Origin: Fibrobacter sp. UBA4223 | GTDB taxonomy: Bacteria; Fibrobacterota; Fibrobacteria; Fibrobacterales; Fibrobacteraceae | DNA: 64,000 bases | Assembly: GCA_002382975.1 (NCBI GenBank) | Contig: DFTB01000007.1 | Coordinates: 124,001 to 188,000 of the forward strand | Direction: 5' to 3' | Shown here: positions 1 to 7,987 of the stretch, piece by piece | Position numbering within the stretch: the stretch's first letter is position 1 | How the letters are laid out: each line of letters begins with the position of its first letter | Position numbers and translations under genes: made by a program | The notes under the pieces: model-generated | Told to the model about the DNA's origin: nothing | The model's database searches: none | The model's input: the letters and a program-made list of their open reading frames with translations, nothing else

Positions 1-1191
1 CGCACTTTTTGCGGCAATCTCGCCTTCGGCAAGGGCCCCCGTTACGTACTTTTGCGGGGCACCACCGACAACATCGCCTGCAGCATAGAGCCCTTCGATA
101 GTCGTTGCGCGTTTGGTATCCACCCAGTAACCGCTTGCGGTGTGGCCGCCCACGATGTAGGGTTCCGTACCTTCGATTTCCACATTCGCCTTCGACGGAG
201 TGCCGTTTTCAATCCAGCGAATCGTCTGCGACGGCGCCATGTTCAGGTAAGCCTTCAAAAGCGATTCTTCCTGCTCGGGCGTAATCCCGACGGTGCGCAA
301 GTAGCACGGCCCGCGACCTTCCAGATTTTCGGCCACCGTACCGTACACGCGTTCCGATGTGGAAATCCCGTACTTGGTCTCGTAAACTTCTCCGAGCGCA
401 TTCACCTGTTTGGCGCCAACACCCTGCGCTAGCGTCCCCGTCGGGGCAATCGTATCCTTGCAACGGAGCGCAATAAAACGCATCTCGAATGTGGTCATCT
501 CGGCACCGTGACGGATTCCCATGGCGTAACCCGCGCCCGTATTGAACGGCGGGTACCACATCTTGTGGCGCGAAAATCCCGGATTGTTCGGGCGGTAAAG
601 TCCGGCGGCACCGCCCGTCGCGATAATCACCGCACCCGCCTCGATGGCGTAAAAAGTATCGTTCTCGATTCCGAAACCGAACGCCCCGTCAATCCTGTTG
701 TCATGAACGGAAAAATCGAAAATGTTCACGTGGTTCAGCACGGTCACATTGGGGAGCTTCTTGACGGCATCGGCCAAAATCGGCTTAATGTTTTCGCCGT
801 TGATCTTGATGTTGCGATTTCCTCGCGTCACATATTTGCCATCTTTATCTTTCAAGATGACAAGCCCCAACTTTTCCAGATGCGCGGTGACTTCGTTGAA
901 CTTTTCGGAGATGGAATAGAGCAAATCCTCGCGGACGATTCCGTCGGCATCCTTCTTGGCATATTCCACGTAGTCCTTGGGCGTGCGGCCTTCGGTAATG
1001 TAGGCGTTCAGGGCGTTTACGCCAGCGGCAAGACAACCGCTCCGCTTGATATTCGCCTTCTCGACGACGAGTATCTTGAGGCCGGCGCCTTTATTTTCCG
1101 CGGCATTTGACGCGGCAGTAATAGCGGCATAACAGCCGGCCGTCCCGCCGCCTATAATCAGCAAATCCGTTTTAAGCCGTTCTATCTTCAC
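1..1191 (-). CDS. AprA-like FAD flavoprotein (partial, C-terminus missing)
   Basis: An FAD-dependent oxidoreductase of the fumarate reductase/adenylylsulfate reductase flavoprotein family; 397 codons are present and the C-terminus runs off the window. A dinucleotide-binding segment IIGGGTAGCYAA lies near residues 11-22, followed by SGCLAAGVNALNAYI, and a late FAD segment GLYAAGDVVGGAPQKYVTGA lies near the cut end. These resemble the AprA-like proteins used for APS reduction more than succinate dehydrogenase, as far as I recall the families. The start is GTG at 1191: GGAG precedes it by five bases, and the nearby ATG is out of frame and followed at once by a stop. Its redox partner and any sulfate-activation genes would lie outside the window, so the substrate is inferred. 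Confidence 0.75.
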   Translation of the reverse strand, partial: MKIERLKTDLLIIGGGTAGCYAAITAASNAAENKGAGLKILVVEKANIKRSGCLAAGVNALNAYITEGRTPKDYVEYAKKDADGIVREDLLYSISEKFNEVTAHLEKLGLVILKDKDGKYVTRGNRNIKINGENIKPILADAVKKLPNVTVLNHVNIFDFSVHDNRIDGAFGFGIENDTFYAIEAGAVIIATGGAAGLYRPNNPGFSRHKMWYPPFNTGAGYAMGIRHGAEMTTFEMRFIALRCKDTIAPTGTLAQGVGAKQVNALGEVYETKYGISTSERVYGTVAENLEGRGPCYLRTVGITPEQEESLLKAYLNMAPSQTIRWIENGTPSKANVEIEGTEPYIVGGHTASGYWVDTKRATTIEGLYAAGDVVGGAPQKYVTGALAEGEIAAKSA

Positions 1192-1296
1192 AGCATCTCC
1201 GTACAACTTTTGGTGCTGCCAAATATAGAACGGGATTTTCACCCCGTCCAATATTATATTTTTATGGTGTTTTATAGAATTTTGCTATAACGCAAA

Positions 1297-1345
1297 AAGA
1301 AAAAAGGCGCTCCCGAAAAAGGACTTCGAATCTCCCGGGAGCGCC
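1297..1345 (-). terminator. Rho-independent terminator after the AhpD-like gene
   Basis: The ten-base arms GGCGCTCCCG (1306-1315) and CGGGAGCGCC (1336-1345) pair perfectly. Read on the minus strand the stem is followed by a T run. It sits just downstream of the stop of the minus-strand gene ending at 1368 and separates it from the AprA-like gene. Confidence 0.85.
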
Positions 1346-1367
1346 AGCTTGTACGGAGAGTACAAAC

Positions 1368-1925
1368 TTATTTGATGTCTTTTCTCCAGGTGGCGGGCTT
1401 GAATTCGCCTACGATGGGGAGAAGACGCTGGTCCACGTCGATTTTCAGCACCGAGTTGAAGTTGTTGGTGGCGATCATCTGGGCCGCAAAGCCCACGATG
1501 GCCACAATCTCGGAATCGTTGTAGAACTTGCGCAGTTCCTCGAAGTAGCTGTCCGGAACGGCGGTGGGGTCCTTCACGATTTGCCTTGCGAGCTTCACGA
1601 GAATCTCTTCGTTCTTCTCGTATTCAAAGTCGTTGGGGTCGATACCGAGAGTCTTCAGGTCGCTGATAAAGAACAGCGAGCAGAGCTGGCAACTGTTGGT
1701 GGTAGAAACGGCGTGGGCGTAGACCGTGGCGGCACGCTGGCCGATGATTTCTACGAGGCGGGCCCAGTTGGTGTACCATCCCATGAAGGCGTCAAACGTT
1801 GCGTAGTCCTGCAGCAGCGCGCGCTTCATGTTGGTAATCTTGCCGGTAGAGATCAGCTTTTCGTAGGCTTCCTTGGCCTTGCCCTGAGCTTCATCAACAG
1901 ATTCGATAAATTTTACTCTTGCCAT
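1368..1925 (-). CDS. AhpD/carboxymuconolactone decarboxylase-like protein
   Basis: A 185-residue all-alpha protein of the AhpD-like superfamily, whose members are mostly thiol-disulfide peroxidase-type or decarboxylase enzymes. The redox-type motif SCQLCS (C-x2-C) is visible in the middle, preceded by HAVSTTN. The histidine that usually follows the second cysteine by a few residues in AhpD is not obvious here (CSLFFISD), so classical AhpD chemistry is uncertain. I prefer ATG at 1925 over the upstream GTG at 1955 because the conserved sequence begins there and AGAG lies about eight bases before it. It is a single-gene unit with its own terminator. Confidence 0.7.
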   Translation of the reverse strand: MARVKFIESVDEAQGKAKEAYEKLISTGKITNMKRALLQDYATFDAFMGWYTNWARLVEIIGQRAATVYAHAVSTTNSCQLCSLFFISDLKTLGIDPNDFEYEKNEEILVKLARQIVKDPTAVPDSYFEELRKFYNDSEIVAIVGFAAQMIATNNFNSVLKIDVDQRLLPIVGEFKPATWRKDIK

Positions 1926-2070
1926 GTTTTGCACTCTGCTTTGGTGCGATTGCACCGTTTTTGTTGCGCAAAATATAGAAGCGGTTTTTTACGTTGTCCA
2001 ATACTAAATTCTTATGCGGAGTTATCAGTTTTTTTTATAAGGAAGGGAGTTATGTGTTTGATTTGTTATC

Positions 2071-2215
2071 TAGATTCCGTGTCCCCGGATCGAGTCCGGG
2101 GCAGGCTCTACCCGGAATGACGTAGGAGCCGAGAGCAATGTCAGACTGCTTGCAGGCTAGCATTGCCGAGACGAACTAGTCATGCCACAAAGTGGAATGA
2201 CGTAGGAGCTGAGTG
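2071..2215. repeat. Cluster of intergenic palindromic repeats
   Basis: Nested dyads are seen: ATTCCG (2074-2079) with CGGAAT (2113-2118), enclosing CCCCGGA (2083-2089) with TCCGGGG (2095-2101). The tail GGAATGACGTAGGAGC occurs here and again at 2194-2209, and GCAATG/CATTGC form another dyad between them. The same ATTCCGG...CCGGAATGAC pattern reappears inside feoB. Confidence 0.7.
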
Positions 2216-2249
2216 ATGCAGAAGAACGCAAGCATATCGTGTACAATTG

Positions 2250-2300
2250 CAAAAAAAGAACCACAGCGATTGCCGCGGTCCCTTGGTTTTTGGAAAAATC
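2250..2300 (-). terminator. Probable terminator of the porin gene
   Basis: On the minus strand an AAAAACCA...TGGTTCTTTTTTT arrangement with an inner GCG/CGC pairing follows the porin stop by about 15 bases. The stem has a bulged middle, so it is weaker than the others here. Confidence 0.55.
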
Positions 2301-2312
2301 TGAGTTTGTGAA

Positions 2313-3758
2313 TTAGAAGCTGAACACGGTTTCCACACCGAAGCGGAGCACGTTGTCGTCTTCGTTGTCCTGGATGGGCATGTCAACCATGCCGAAGGCT
2401 GTGATTTCCAGGTTTTCCACCGGCGTGATGTAGACGCGTCCACCCACGTCGAACGTGACAGCCGTCTCGTCGTCATCATCCAGCGTGTGGGTGTGGTATT
2501 CCACAGGAATGCCCAGCTTGATGAACTCGGCAAGTTTGAGAGCGGGTTCGGCATAGGCGAAGAAGTATTCGGGAATTTCGTCGTTGTCAAGATCGCTTTC
2601 GTCGGATGCGGCATCACCCCTGTCGATGAGGGCGTAGAAGGCTGTGGTCTGGATTTCGAACATGCCCAGTGCGAAGGAGGGCTCGGCCAAGAAGGTGTGG
2701 GCCGTAGAGGTCCAGTCCTGTCCCTTTGCCACGTCGCCGTCATCCATCAGGTAGTCGCCGTGGAAACCGTAGACAGCGCGGAAGCCAAAGCCACCGAGAG
2801 AGAGGCCCGCTTCGATACCGGCGTGGAGTTCGTTATGCTGAGTGGTCTGGAAGCTCTTGTAGTCCACATACGGACGCAGGTGCTGACCGGCGTAGTCGAA
2901 TTCGTAGGCGGCATGCACGTCGTAGACCTTGGCGCCATCGTTGTCGCCCCAGTCGTTGTCACCGCGACCGAAACCGAAGCCAAGTACGAATCCGGCCAGG
3001 TCAATTTCGAGACCGCGGATATCGTGTTCCTTCATGCCAGCAGCATTGTCGGCAGGATCGTTGTAGTCGTAGTAGGCGACGAATGCACCTTCGGAGAAGG
3101 TCAGGTCACCGGCCTTGACAGCAAAGAATTCTGCGGGCTGGTACTGGATGTAGGCTCCATTGTACATGGCGGGAGGATCCGTGGTTTCGTCATCGGCTTC
3201 GAGGCCCACGAAGGCAGACCACTTTTCGTTGAACTGGATTTCAAAGTTCAGGTCAAAGGTAGAGGCGTAGGAATGGTTCAGGTCGTCTTCTACCCAGACA
3301 TTGCCCGTGTAGACGTCGAATTCCACTTCGCCATTGTACTTGACTTGCATCTGGGCTTCGGAGGTACCTTCGTTCATGCTAGCCTTGAGCATGTCGAGGG
3401 CGTTTCCGGCAGCATTAGCCACTTCGCCGGGATTGGTGTTCTCGGCAGGGGCTGCGGCTTCTTCGGCCTTGGGCTCTTCGGCGGGCTGTGCCGCTGCGGT
3501 CTGCTCGGCAGGCTGTTCCTGAGCGACAGCCGGTGCTTCCGTCTTTTCAGCGGCGACGGATTCTTCGGCCTTCGGCTGTTCAGCTGCAGGCTGAGCTTCT
3601 TCTACTGCGGGCTTCGCTTCTTCTGTAGCGGGCTGCTCAGTAGCAGGAGCGGCGGCTTCTGTTGTCGCGGGTGCTGCGTCCTGTGCAAGTGCCGGCATCG
3701 CAAAGAATGCTGCGGCAGCGAGTCCGGACAAGAGGTGGGACGTTAAACGGTTCTTCAT
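2313..3758 (-). CDS. Porin-like outer-membrane beta-barrel protein
   Basis: A 481-residue secreted protein. Residues 1-25 form a signal peptide ending ALA. Residues about 26-112 are an Ala/Glu/Pro-rich linker made of imperfect PATEEAKPAVEEAQ-type repeats. The rest alternates aromatic and polar strands and ends in the Phe-terminated VETVFSF, typical of outer-membrane barrels recognised by BamA. An AAGGAG site sits six bases before the ATG. The acidic linker could contact peptidoglycan or stay disordered; no catalytic motif is visible. A TTAG-N6-CTAA operator-like site lies about 165 bases upstream, suggesting metal-dependent control. The exact porin family is not recognised. Confidence 0.75.
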   Translation of the reverse strand: MKNRLTSHLLSGLAAAAFFAMPALAQDAAPATTEAAAPATEQPATEEAKPAVEEAQPAAEQPKAEESVAAEKTEAPAVAQEQPAEQTAAAQPAEEPKAEEAAAPAENTNPGEVANAAGNALDMLKASMNEGTSEAQMQVKYNGEVEFDVYTGNVWVEDDLNHSYASTFDLNFEIQFNEKWSAFVGLEADDETTDPPAMYNGAYIQYQPAEFFAVKAGDLTFSEGAFVAYYDYNDPADNAAGMKEHDIRGLEIDLAGFVLGFGFGRGDNDWGDNDGAKVYDVHAAYEFDYAGQHLRPYVDYKSFQTTQHNELHAGIEAGLSLGGFGFRAVYGFHGDYLMDDGDVAKGQDWTSTAHTFLAEPSFALGMFEIQTTAFYALIDRGDAASDESDLDNDEIPEYFFAYAEPALKLAEFIKLGIPVEYHTHTLDDDDETAVTFDVGGRVYITPVENLEITAFGMVDMPIQDNEDDNVLRFGVETVFSF

Positions 3759-3895
3759 TTTTATCTCCTTTGACGGATTTTTTGTCGTTTTTGTAACACT
3801 CCGTCCACTGTTTTACAGTTCATGTCACAAAAATGGTAGGCAGACGCCGTTTCGCGCGTAGTAAAGCAAAATGCGTGCCAATATGTTTGAACATC

Positions 3896-3920
3896 GTCAT
3901 CCTCGCGCAGGCGGGGATCT
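3896..3920. repeat. GTCAT...ATCT palindromic repeat (copy a)
   Basis: GTCATCCTCGC / GCGGGGATCT arms around a short loop; one member of the dispersed family described in the findings. It lies between feoB and the porin gene. Confidence 0.65.
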
Positions 3921-3923
3921 TAA

Positions 3924-3942
3924 TTAGTTTAGTCTAACTTAA
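3924..3942. promoter_or_regulatory. DtxR-type operator upstream of the porin gene
   Basis: TTAGTTTAGTCTAACTTAA matches 16 of 19 positions of the DtxR/IdeR consensus as I remember it (TTAGGTTAGCCTAACCTAA). It shares the TTAG-N6-CTAA core with four sites upstream of dtxR-feoAB. The only gene downstream on the minus strand is the porin. Confidence 0.6.
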
Positions 3943-3951
3943 GCTTTTTAA

Positions 3952-3986
3952 TAAAGGGCTGGCAGGTTTCGGGCCTACCAGCCCTA
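3952..3986 (-). terminator. Terminator of the feo operon
   Basis: AGGGCTGG (3955-3962) pairs with CCAGCCCT (3978-3985); on the minus strand the stem is followed by TTTATTAAAAAG. It lies 20 bases after the feoB stop. Confidence 0.75.
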
Positions 3987-4005
3987 TGGTTCTTGACTCT
4001 AAAGG

Positions 4006-7000
4006 TTAGTCTTCGAAGCGCTTTTCTTTGTTAGCCTTGATGCCGAAGAGCTTGAGGAAGATTCCCGTACCCACCAGTACTACGATGGCGGCGACAATCC
4101 ACGAGGTGTTTCCGCCGACGGGCACCTGGTAAAGGAGTACCGCCACGGCCCAGGCGAGAAGCGTCTGCACCGTTGCCATGAGAATGGCAAGGCCGAGACC
4201 GATCTCACGGGCAACGACACCCATGGCGGCAAGGCACGGCACGTAGAGCAAGATGAAGATCAGGAATGCGAACACCTGCCAGTTGAAACCGTCCACCGGG
4301 TTTCCGTCCTTGTCCGGATTGTGGAAGTAAGAGCGGAGGTTGGCATAGATGTCGGCGGTTTCGGAAAGGTCGCCTTCTTCGAGAGCTCCCATTTCGTCTT
4401 CGGAGAGTTCGAGGCCTGCGGCAGCCAGTTTTTCGAACACGGCGACCCGGGCCTTTTCGTCCTCTTCTTCTTCGCCGAAGGTTTCAATGGCTGCGAATTC
4501 TTCGCAGGTCAGCACCTTGGCATCGGTAATCTTATCCAAGGTTTCTTTCTTAAGTTCGGCTGCTTCCTGGCCTTCCAATTCGCTAGAGGTTCCCAGCGGA
4601 TCTACGAGAGAGCCGAACACTTCGGCGAGGTTGGCGGGAATGGAACCGAGGGCCTCCAGCAGGGCGCCCTTCATGTCGGGAGCGCCTCCTTCTTCCTCTT
4701 CTTCGGCGGGGCATTCGTCTACACCGGCGATAAGCGGCTTTTCTTCTGCAGCGGGTTCTTCCGCGGGTGCGGCTTCGCTCGTGCCAGATTCCGGCTCGGT
4801 GGCCGGAATGACGTTCGATGCGAGTGCAGCGGAATCCGCGGCGGCAGCAATGGAGGAATCAGGATTGAAGATTGCTTCGGCGCTGTCGCTTCTCGCAATG
4901 ACATTTTCAGATTCTTCGCTTGCTTCGGGGCGTTGCGGGGTGTCCCCGCTAGAAGGGGCAGCGGATGCCGCGTCAGTGGCAGGAGCGAGGGGAAGGCTTT
5001 CCCCTTCCAACTTTGCGACCTTGTCATTTTCATTCGATTCCGAATTCTGAATTCCGGATTCCGAATTATTTTCCCCCACCATGGAATACAGCGAGTTCAT
5101 GGTACCGATAACGGCTTCCTTGGCCAAGAGTCCTGTGAACAGAGAAACGGACGCGGGCCAGTTTTCCTTCTCGACGCCGAAGGGTTCGAACACCGGCGTA
5201 ATGGCCTTACCGATTACAGAGAGCAGGCTGTTTTCGGAGTCGCCGTTACCGGCGGTAAATTCATTAGCGGTAGAAATCTTGGATTCGTCAACTACGAAAC
5301 CTTCAGGGAGAGCAACATTTTCAGCTTCGCCTTCTTCGTTTTCCTTAACCATCTGGTAGCCTTCTTCGGACTTGACGATTTCGGTTTCGGTTCCGTTCAC
5401 ATCGACATACATCTTTTCAACGATACCGAAGCTGTTCAAGAATCCAAGCACGGCAACGGCAATGGTAATCACCTTACCGGCGCGCCAGATGTAATCGCGC
5501 AGGCGCTGCCAGCAGTGGATCATCAGGGACTTGAACTTGGGCAGGTGATAGGGCGGAAGTTCCATCACAAAGTTAGAGGCTTGACCTTGGAACAGAGACT
5601 TCTTCAAGAACAGACCATAGGCAATGGCGAACAGCACACCGGCGAGGTAAAGCAGGAACACCACGGTGCCCGCCATCTTGCCAAAGAATGCCGCCGCAAA
5701 CAGAGCATACACCGGAAGGCGAGCGCCGCAACTCATGAACGGCACCAGGAAGATGGTGAGGAAGCGTTCACGCTTGGATTCCAGCACGCGAGAACCCATA
5801 ATGCCCGGCACGCCGCAACCAAAGCCCACCATCATCGGCACAAAGGCACGACCTGGAAGCCCGAGGAATCGCATAAAGCGGTCGGCAACGAAAGCCGCGC
5901 GGGCCATGTAACCCGAGTCTTCCAAGAAAGAAAGGCACAGGAACATGAAGAAGATGACCGGGATGAAGGTGGAAACCGTCTGGATACCGGCACCGATACC
6001 GTCGGCGAGAATTGCCGTGACAAAGGAGGGGCAGCCCAGCACGTCGCCCAGCAGGTAGCCGAGGCCATCTACGAAAACCGCACCGAACAGCACGTCAAAG
6101 AAATCAATAAATGCAGAACCGATGGTGACCGCAATCCAGAACACCAGATACATGATGACCAGGAAAATCGGGAGAGCCGCCCAGCGGTTCAAAAGCACGG
6201 CGTCGATCTTGTCGGAGAATGTCTTCTTGGTGCGGCTGGATTCGATAACGGCCTTGGCCACTTCGTGAGATTTGGAGTAACGGCTTTCGGCCATGGCAAA
6301 TTCGGGCTCTTCGCCCAGGAGCCTTGTCACTTCGGCCTTGTCGATGGTAACGTCCGCTTCGGCGAACTTGTCGGCGTAGCTCTTTTCGTTGCCCAGGTAC
6401 ATCAGGGCGACCCAACGGTCGTCGGCATTCAGGAGCTTTGCCACGGGAGCCACCTTCGGCTCCAACAGCTTTACTGCTTCTTCGACCTTGTCGGCATAGA
6501 CCATGGGATTCGGGAGAGGCATGGGGGCGGCAAGCACGTGCGCCATTTCGCCCACGAAGTTCATGACGCTCTTGTCGCTTACGGCAGAAAGCGGGATGCA
6601 GGGAATCCCGTAAGTTTCAGAAAGGGCCTGCAAATCCAGCACGATGCCGCGGTGTTCGGCGATGTCCATCATGTTCACCGCAATCACCATGGGCAGGTGC
6701 ATGTCGGCAAGCTGGCTCGTGAGGAACAGGTTGCGTTCGATGTTGGTGGCATCGACAATATTGATAATCAGGTCGGCTTCGCGGCTGAGCAGGTAATCGA
6801 CAGCGGCGCGTTCGTCTTCGGCGTTGGCGAAAATGGCGTAGGTACCCGGCAGGTCCACCACGCGGATGTGGCGTCCGCCCAGTTCAAAATAGCCTTCTTT
6901 CTTTTCGACAGTGACGCCGGGCCAGTTGCCCACGTGTTGACGCGAGCCCGTGAGGGCGTTAAAGAGTGCGGTCTTACCGCAGTTCGGGTTACCCGCAATG

Positions 7001-7026
7001 GCAATCGTGAAATGCTTGGCAGTCAT
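4006..7026 (-). CDS. feoB: Ferrous iron transporter FeoB with large low-complexity insert
   Basis: The inner-membrane Fe(II) permease. The N-terminal G domain shows G1 GNPNCGKT (residues about 11-18), G3 DLPGTYA and G4 NMMD, followed by the Gate-domain membrane segments (for example FVPMMVGFGCGVPGIMGSR) and a C-terminal membrane block after residue 915. At 1006 residues it is 200-300 longer than typical FeoB. The excess lies between the membrane blocks, about residues 645-775 (Ser/Ala/Glu-rich) plus an acidic stretch to about 915. Part of the insert is translated intergenic repeat sequence. The ATG overlaps the feoA stop by one base (TAATG), indicating translational coupling. It is the last gene of dtxR-feoA-feoB. 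Confidence 0.95.
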   Translation of the reverse strand: MTAKHFTIAIAGNPNCGKTALFNALTGSRQHVGNWPGVTVEKKEGYFELGGRHIRVVDLPGTYAIFANAEDERAAVDYLLSREADLIINIVDATNIERNLFLTSQLADMHLPMVIAVNMMDIAEHRGIVLDLQALSETYGIPCIPLSAVSDKSVMNFVGEMAHVLAAPMPLPNPMVYADKVEEAVKLLEPKVAPVAKLLNADDRWVALMYLGNEKSYADKFAEADVTIDKAEVTRLLGEEPEFAMAESRYSKSHEVAKAVIESSRTKKTFSDKIDAVLLNRWAALPIFLVIMYLVFWIAVTIGSAFIDFFDVLFGAVFVDGLGYLLGDVLGCPSFVTAILADGIGAGIQTVSTFIPVIFFMFLCLSFLEDSGYMARAAFVADRFMRFLGLPGRAFVPMMVGFGCGVPGIMGSRVLESKRERFLTIFLVPFMSCGARLPVYALFAAAFFGKMAGTVVFLLYLAGVLFAIAYGLFLKKSLFQGQASNFVMELPPYHLPKFKSLMIHCWQRLRDYIWRAGKVITIAVAVLGFLNSFGIVEKMYVDVNGTETEIVKSEEGYQMVKENEEGEAENVALPEGFVVDESKISTANEFTAGNGDSENSLLSVIGKAITPVFEPFGVEKENWPASVSLFTGLLAKEAVIGTMNSLYSMVGENNSESGIQNSESNENDKVAKLEGESLPLAPATDAASAAPSSGDTPQRPEASEESENVIARSDSAEAIFNPDSSIAAAADSAALASNVIPATEPESGTSEAAPAEEPAAEEKPLIAGVDECPAEEEEEGGAPDMKGALLEALGSIPANLAEVFGSLVDPLGTSSELEGQEAAELKKETLDKITDAKVLTCEEFAAIETFGEEEEDEKARVAVFEKLAAAGLELSEDEMGALEEGDLSETADIYANLRSYFHNPDKDGNPVDGFNWQVFAFLIFILLYVPCLAAMGVVAREIGLGLAILMATVQTLLAWAVAVLLYQVPVGGNTSWIVAAIVVLVGTGIFLKLFGIKANKEKRFED
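4788..5067. repeat. Intergenic-type palindromic repeats inside feoB
   Basis: Three dyads lie within the feoB coding insert: ATTCCGGC/GCCGGAAT (4788-4809, then GACGTT), ATTGC...GCAAT (4871-4899, then GAC), and an overlapping GAATTC/ATTCCGGATT array (5041-5067). They are translated in frame as parts of NVIPATEPESG, NVIARSDSAEAIF and SESGIQNSESN. Confidence 0.65.
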
Positions 7027-7310
7027 TATACCCTCCTCAGCTTGAGAACGTTGGCTTCTTGCTTGCGGAGCGAGAGCCTGTAAGAAAGGACGCTCACTTC
7101 GATGGGGTCACCGAGAGGGGCCACCTGCAAAACTTCGAGGGTTACGCCGCGAACCAGTCCCATGGAGAGTAGTTTTGACTTGTAACGGGAATCGCCTTCG
7201 TTATAGCCGACGATTTCCACCTTGTCGCCGCGTTTCAAGTCCGAAAACTGCGGCTCAGTGTTCCATTTCTTTGCTTGCGACTTGCCGCCGCAACCACAAT
7301 TACAGCTCAT
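7026..7310 (-). CDS. feoA: FeoA family iron transport protein with Cys-rich N-terminus
   Basis: A 94-residue SH3-like FeoA protein, the small cytoplasmic partner thought to support FeoB. The core RGDKVEIVGYNEGDSRYKSK...LLSMGLVRGVTLEVL...DPIEVSVLSYRLSLRKQEANVL is typical. It carries an extra N-terminal metal-binding-like MSCNCGCGGK segment, reminiscent of the Cys-rich FeoC-like or sensor sequences sometimes fused to Feo proteins; whether it senses iron or redox state is an inference. It lies 51 bases after dtxR and overlaps feoB by one base. Confidence 0.9.
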   Translation of the reverse strand: MSCNCGCGGKSQAKKWNTEPQFSDLKRGDKVEIVGYNEGDSRYKSKLLSMGLVRGVTLEVLQVAPLGDPIEVSVLSYRLSLRKQEANVLKLRRV

Positions 7311-7361
7311 ATTTTATCCTCGTATAAAAGGCCGGATACCGCATGAGCCGCGATTTCCAGC

Positions 7362-7784
7362 CTACTTTTTGTTTTTGACGCTCTTTGCCTTTTTGGGCGA
7401 GGGCACAGCCTCCGCCGGTTTCATAAAATCTTCGATTTTTCCGAGAGTCTCCGCCGAAAGGATATGCTCCATGCAGCAGGCGTCCTTGTCGGCAATGGCT
7501 TCGGACACGCCCAGCTTGATCAGGAATCCCTTCAGTAATATATGGCGGTTCAGAATCATGGCGGCGACGCGCTGCCCCTCTTCGGTGAGTTCTATGCCGC
7601 TGTAGGGTTCCTGGGTCACGAGCCCAAGTTTCTTGAGTTCGATCATCGCCTTTGCCACCGATGGCATCTTGACCGTAAGGGCTGCGGCAATGTCCTTTAC
7701 GCGGGCAATCCCGTTAGCAAGGCGCAACATGTGCACCATTTCCAAGTAGTCTTCGAGACTCTGGCTTAGTTTTGTATGATCCAT
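7362..7784 (-). CDS. DtxR/MntR family metal-dependent repressor
   Basis: A 140-residue transcription factor with an N-terminal winged helix (SLEDYLEMVHMLRL...VKDIAAALTVKMPSVAKAM) and a dimerisation/metal-binding domain containing ACCMEHILSAET, the usual site of C/M, E and H ligands. The third SH3/FeoA-like domain of long DtxR proteins is absent and replaced by a Lys-rich tail, so it is MntR-sized. It heads the feo operon and is preceded by four TTAG-N6-CTAA sites, which implies autoregulation. Whether Fe(II) or Mn(II) is the co-repressor cannot be read from the sequence; the feoAB linkage favours iron. Confidence 0.9.
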   Translation of the reverse strand: MDHTKLSQSLEDYLEMVHMLRLANGIARVKDIAAALTVKMPSVAKAMIELKKLGLVTQEPYSGIELTEEGQRVAAMILNRHILLKGFLIKLGVSEAIADKDACCMEHILSAETLGKIEDFMKPAEAVPSPKKAKSVKNKK

Positions 7785-7833
7785 TCGAGGCCTCCGATTC
7801 GGATTATACGGGTTAATTTTTGTCTAATCGTCA

Positions 7834-7983
7834 TTAGACGAGGCTAATATAGTTCTTTTCGGCTAATTAGGCAAGGCTAAAATTATTAAAAAAGGCGTAC
7901 TTTTTTAGGTTTGGCTAACATTTTGCTAAAAATTTACCAAAAATCGCAATTTTGCCCTTGCTTTTATTGTTAGATTTGTCTAA
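7834..7983. promoter_or_regulatory. Array of four TTAG-N6-CTAA operators
   Basis: Four sites of identical architecture occur at 7834-7847 (TTAGACGAGGCTAA), 7867-7880 (TTAGGCAAGGCTAA), 7905-7918 (TTAGGTTTGGCTAA) and 7970-7983 (TTAGATTTGTCTAA). The last is part of a perfect GTTAGA-TTTG-TCTAAC dyad (7969-7984). They fill the AT-rich region between dtxR (minus) and the plus-strand RNA candidate and fit the half-sites of DtxR-family boxes. Confidence 0.7.
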
Positions 7984-7987
7984 CTTT

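Noticed and set aside
4321-7083. A 920-codon open frame on the plus strand across feoB, and an 807-codon one across the P-type ATPase (8149-10572)
   Set aside because: They are antisense shadows of genes with intact family motifs; their translations are His/Gly/Arg-rich with no domain and arise from codon bias.
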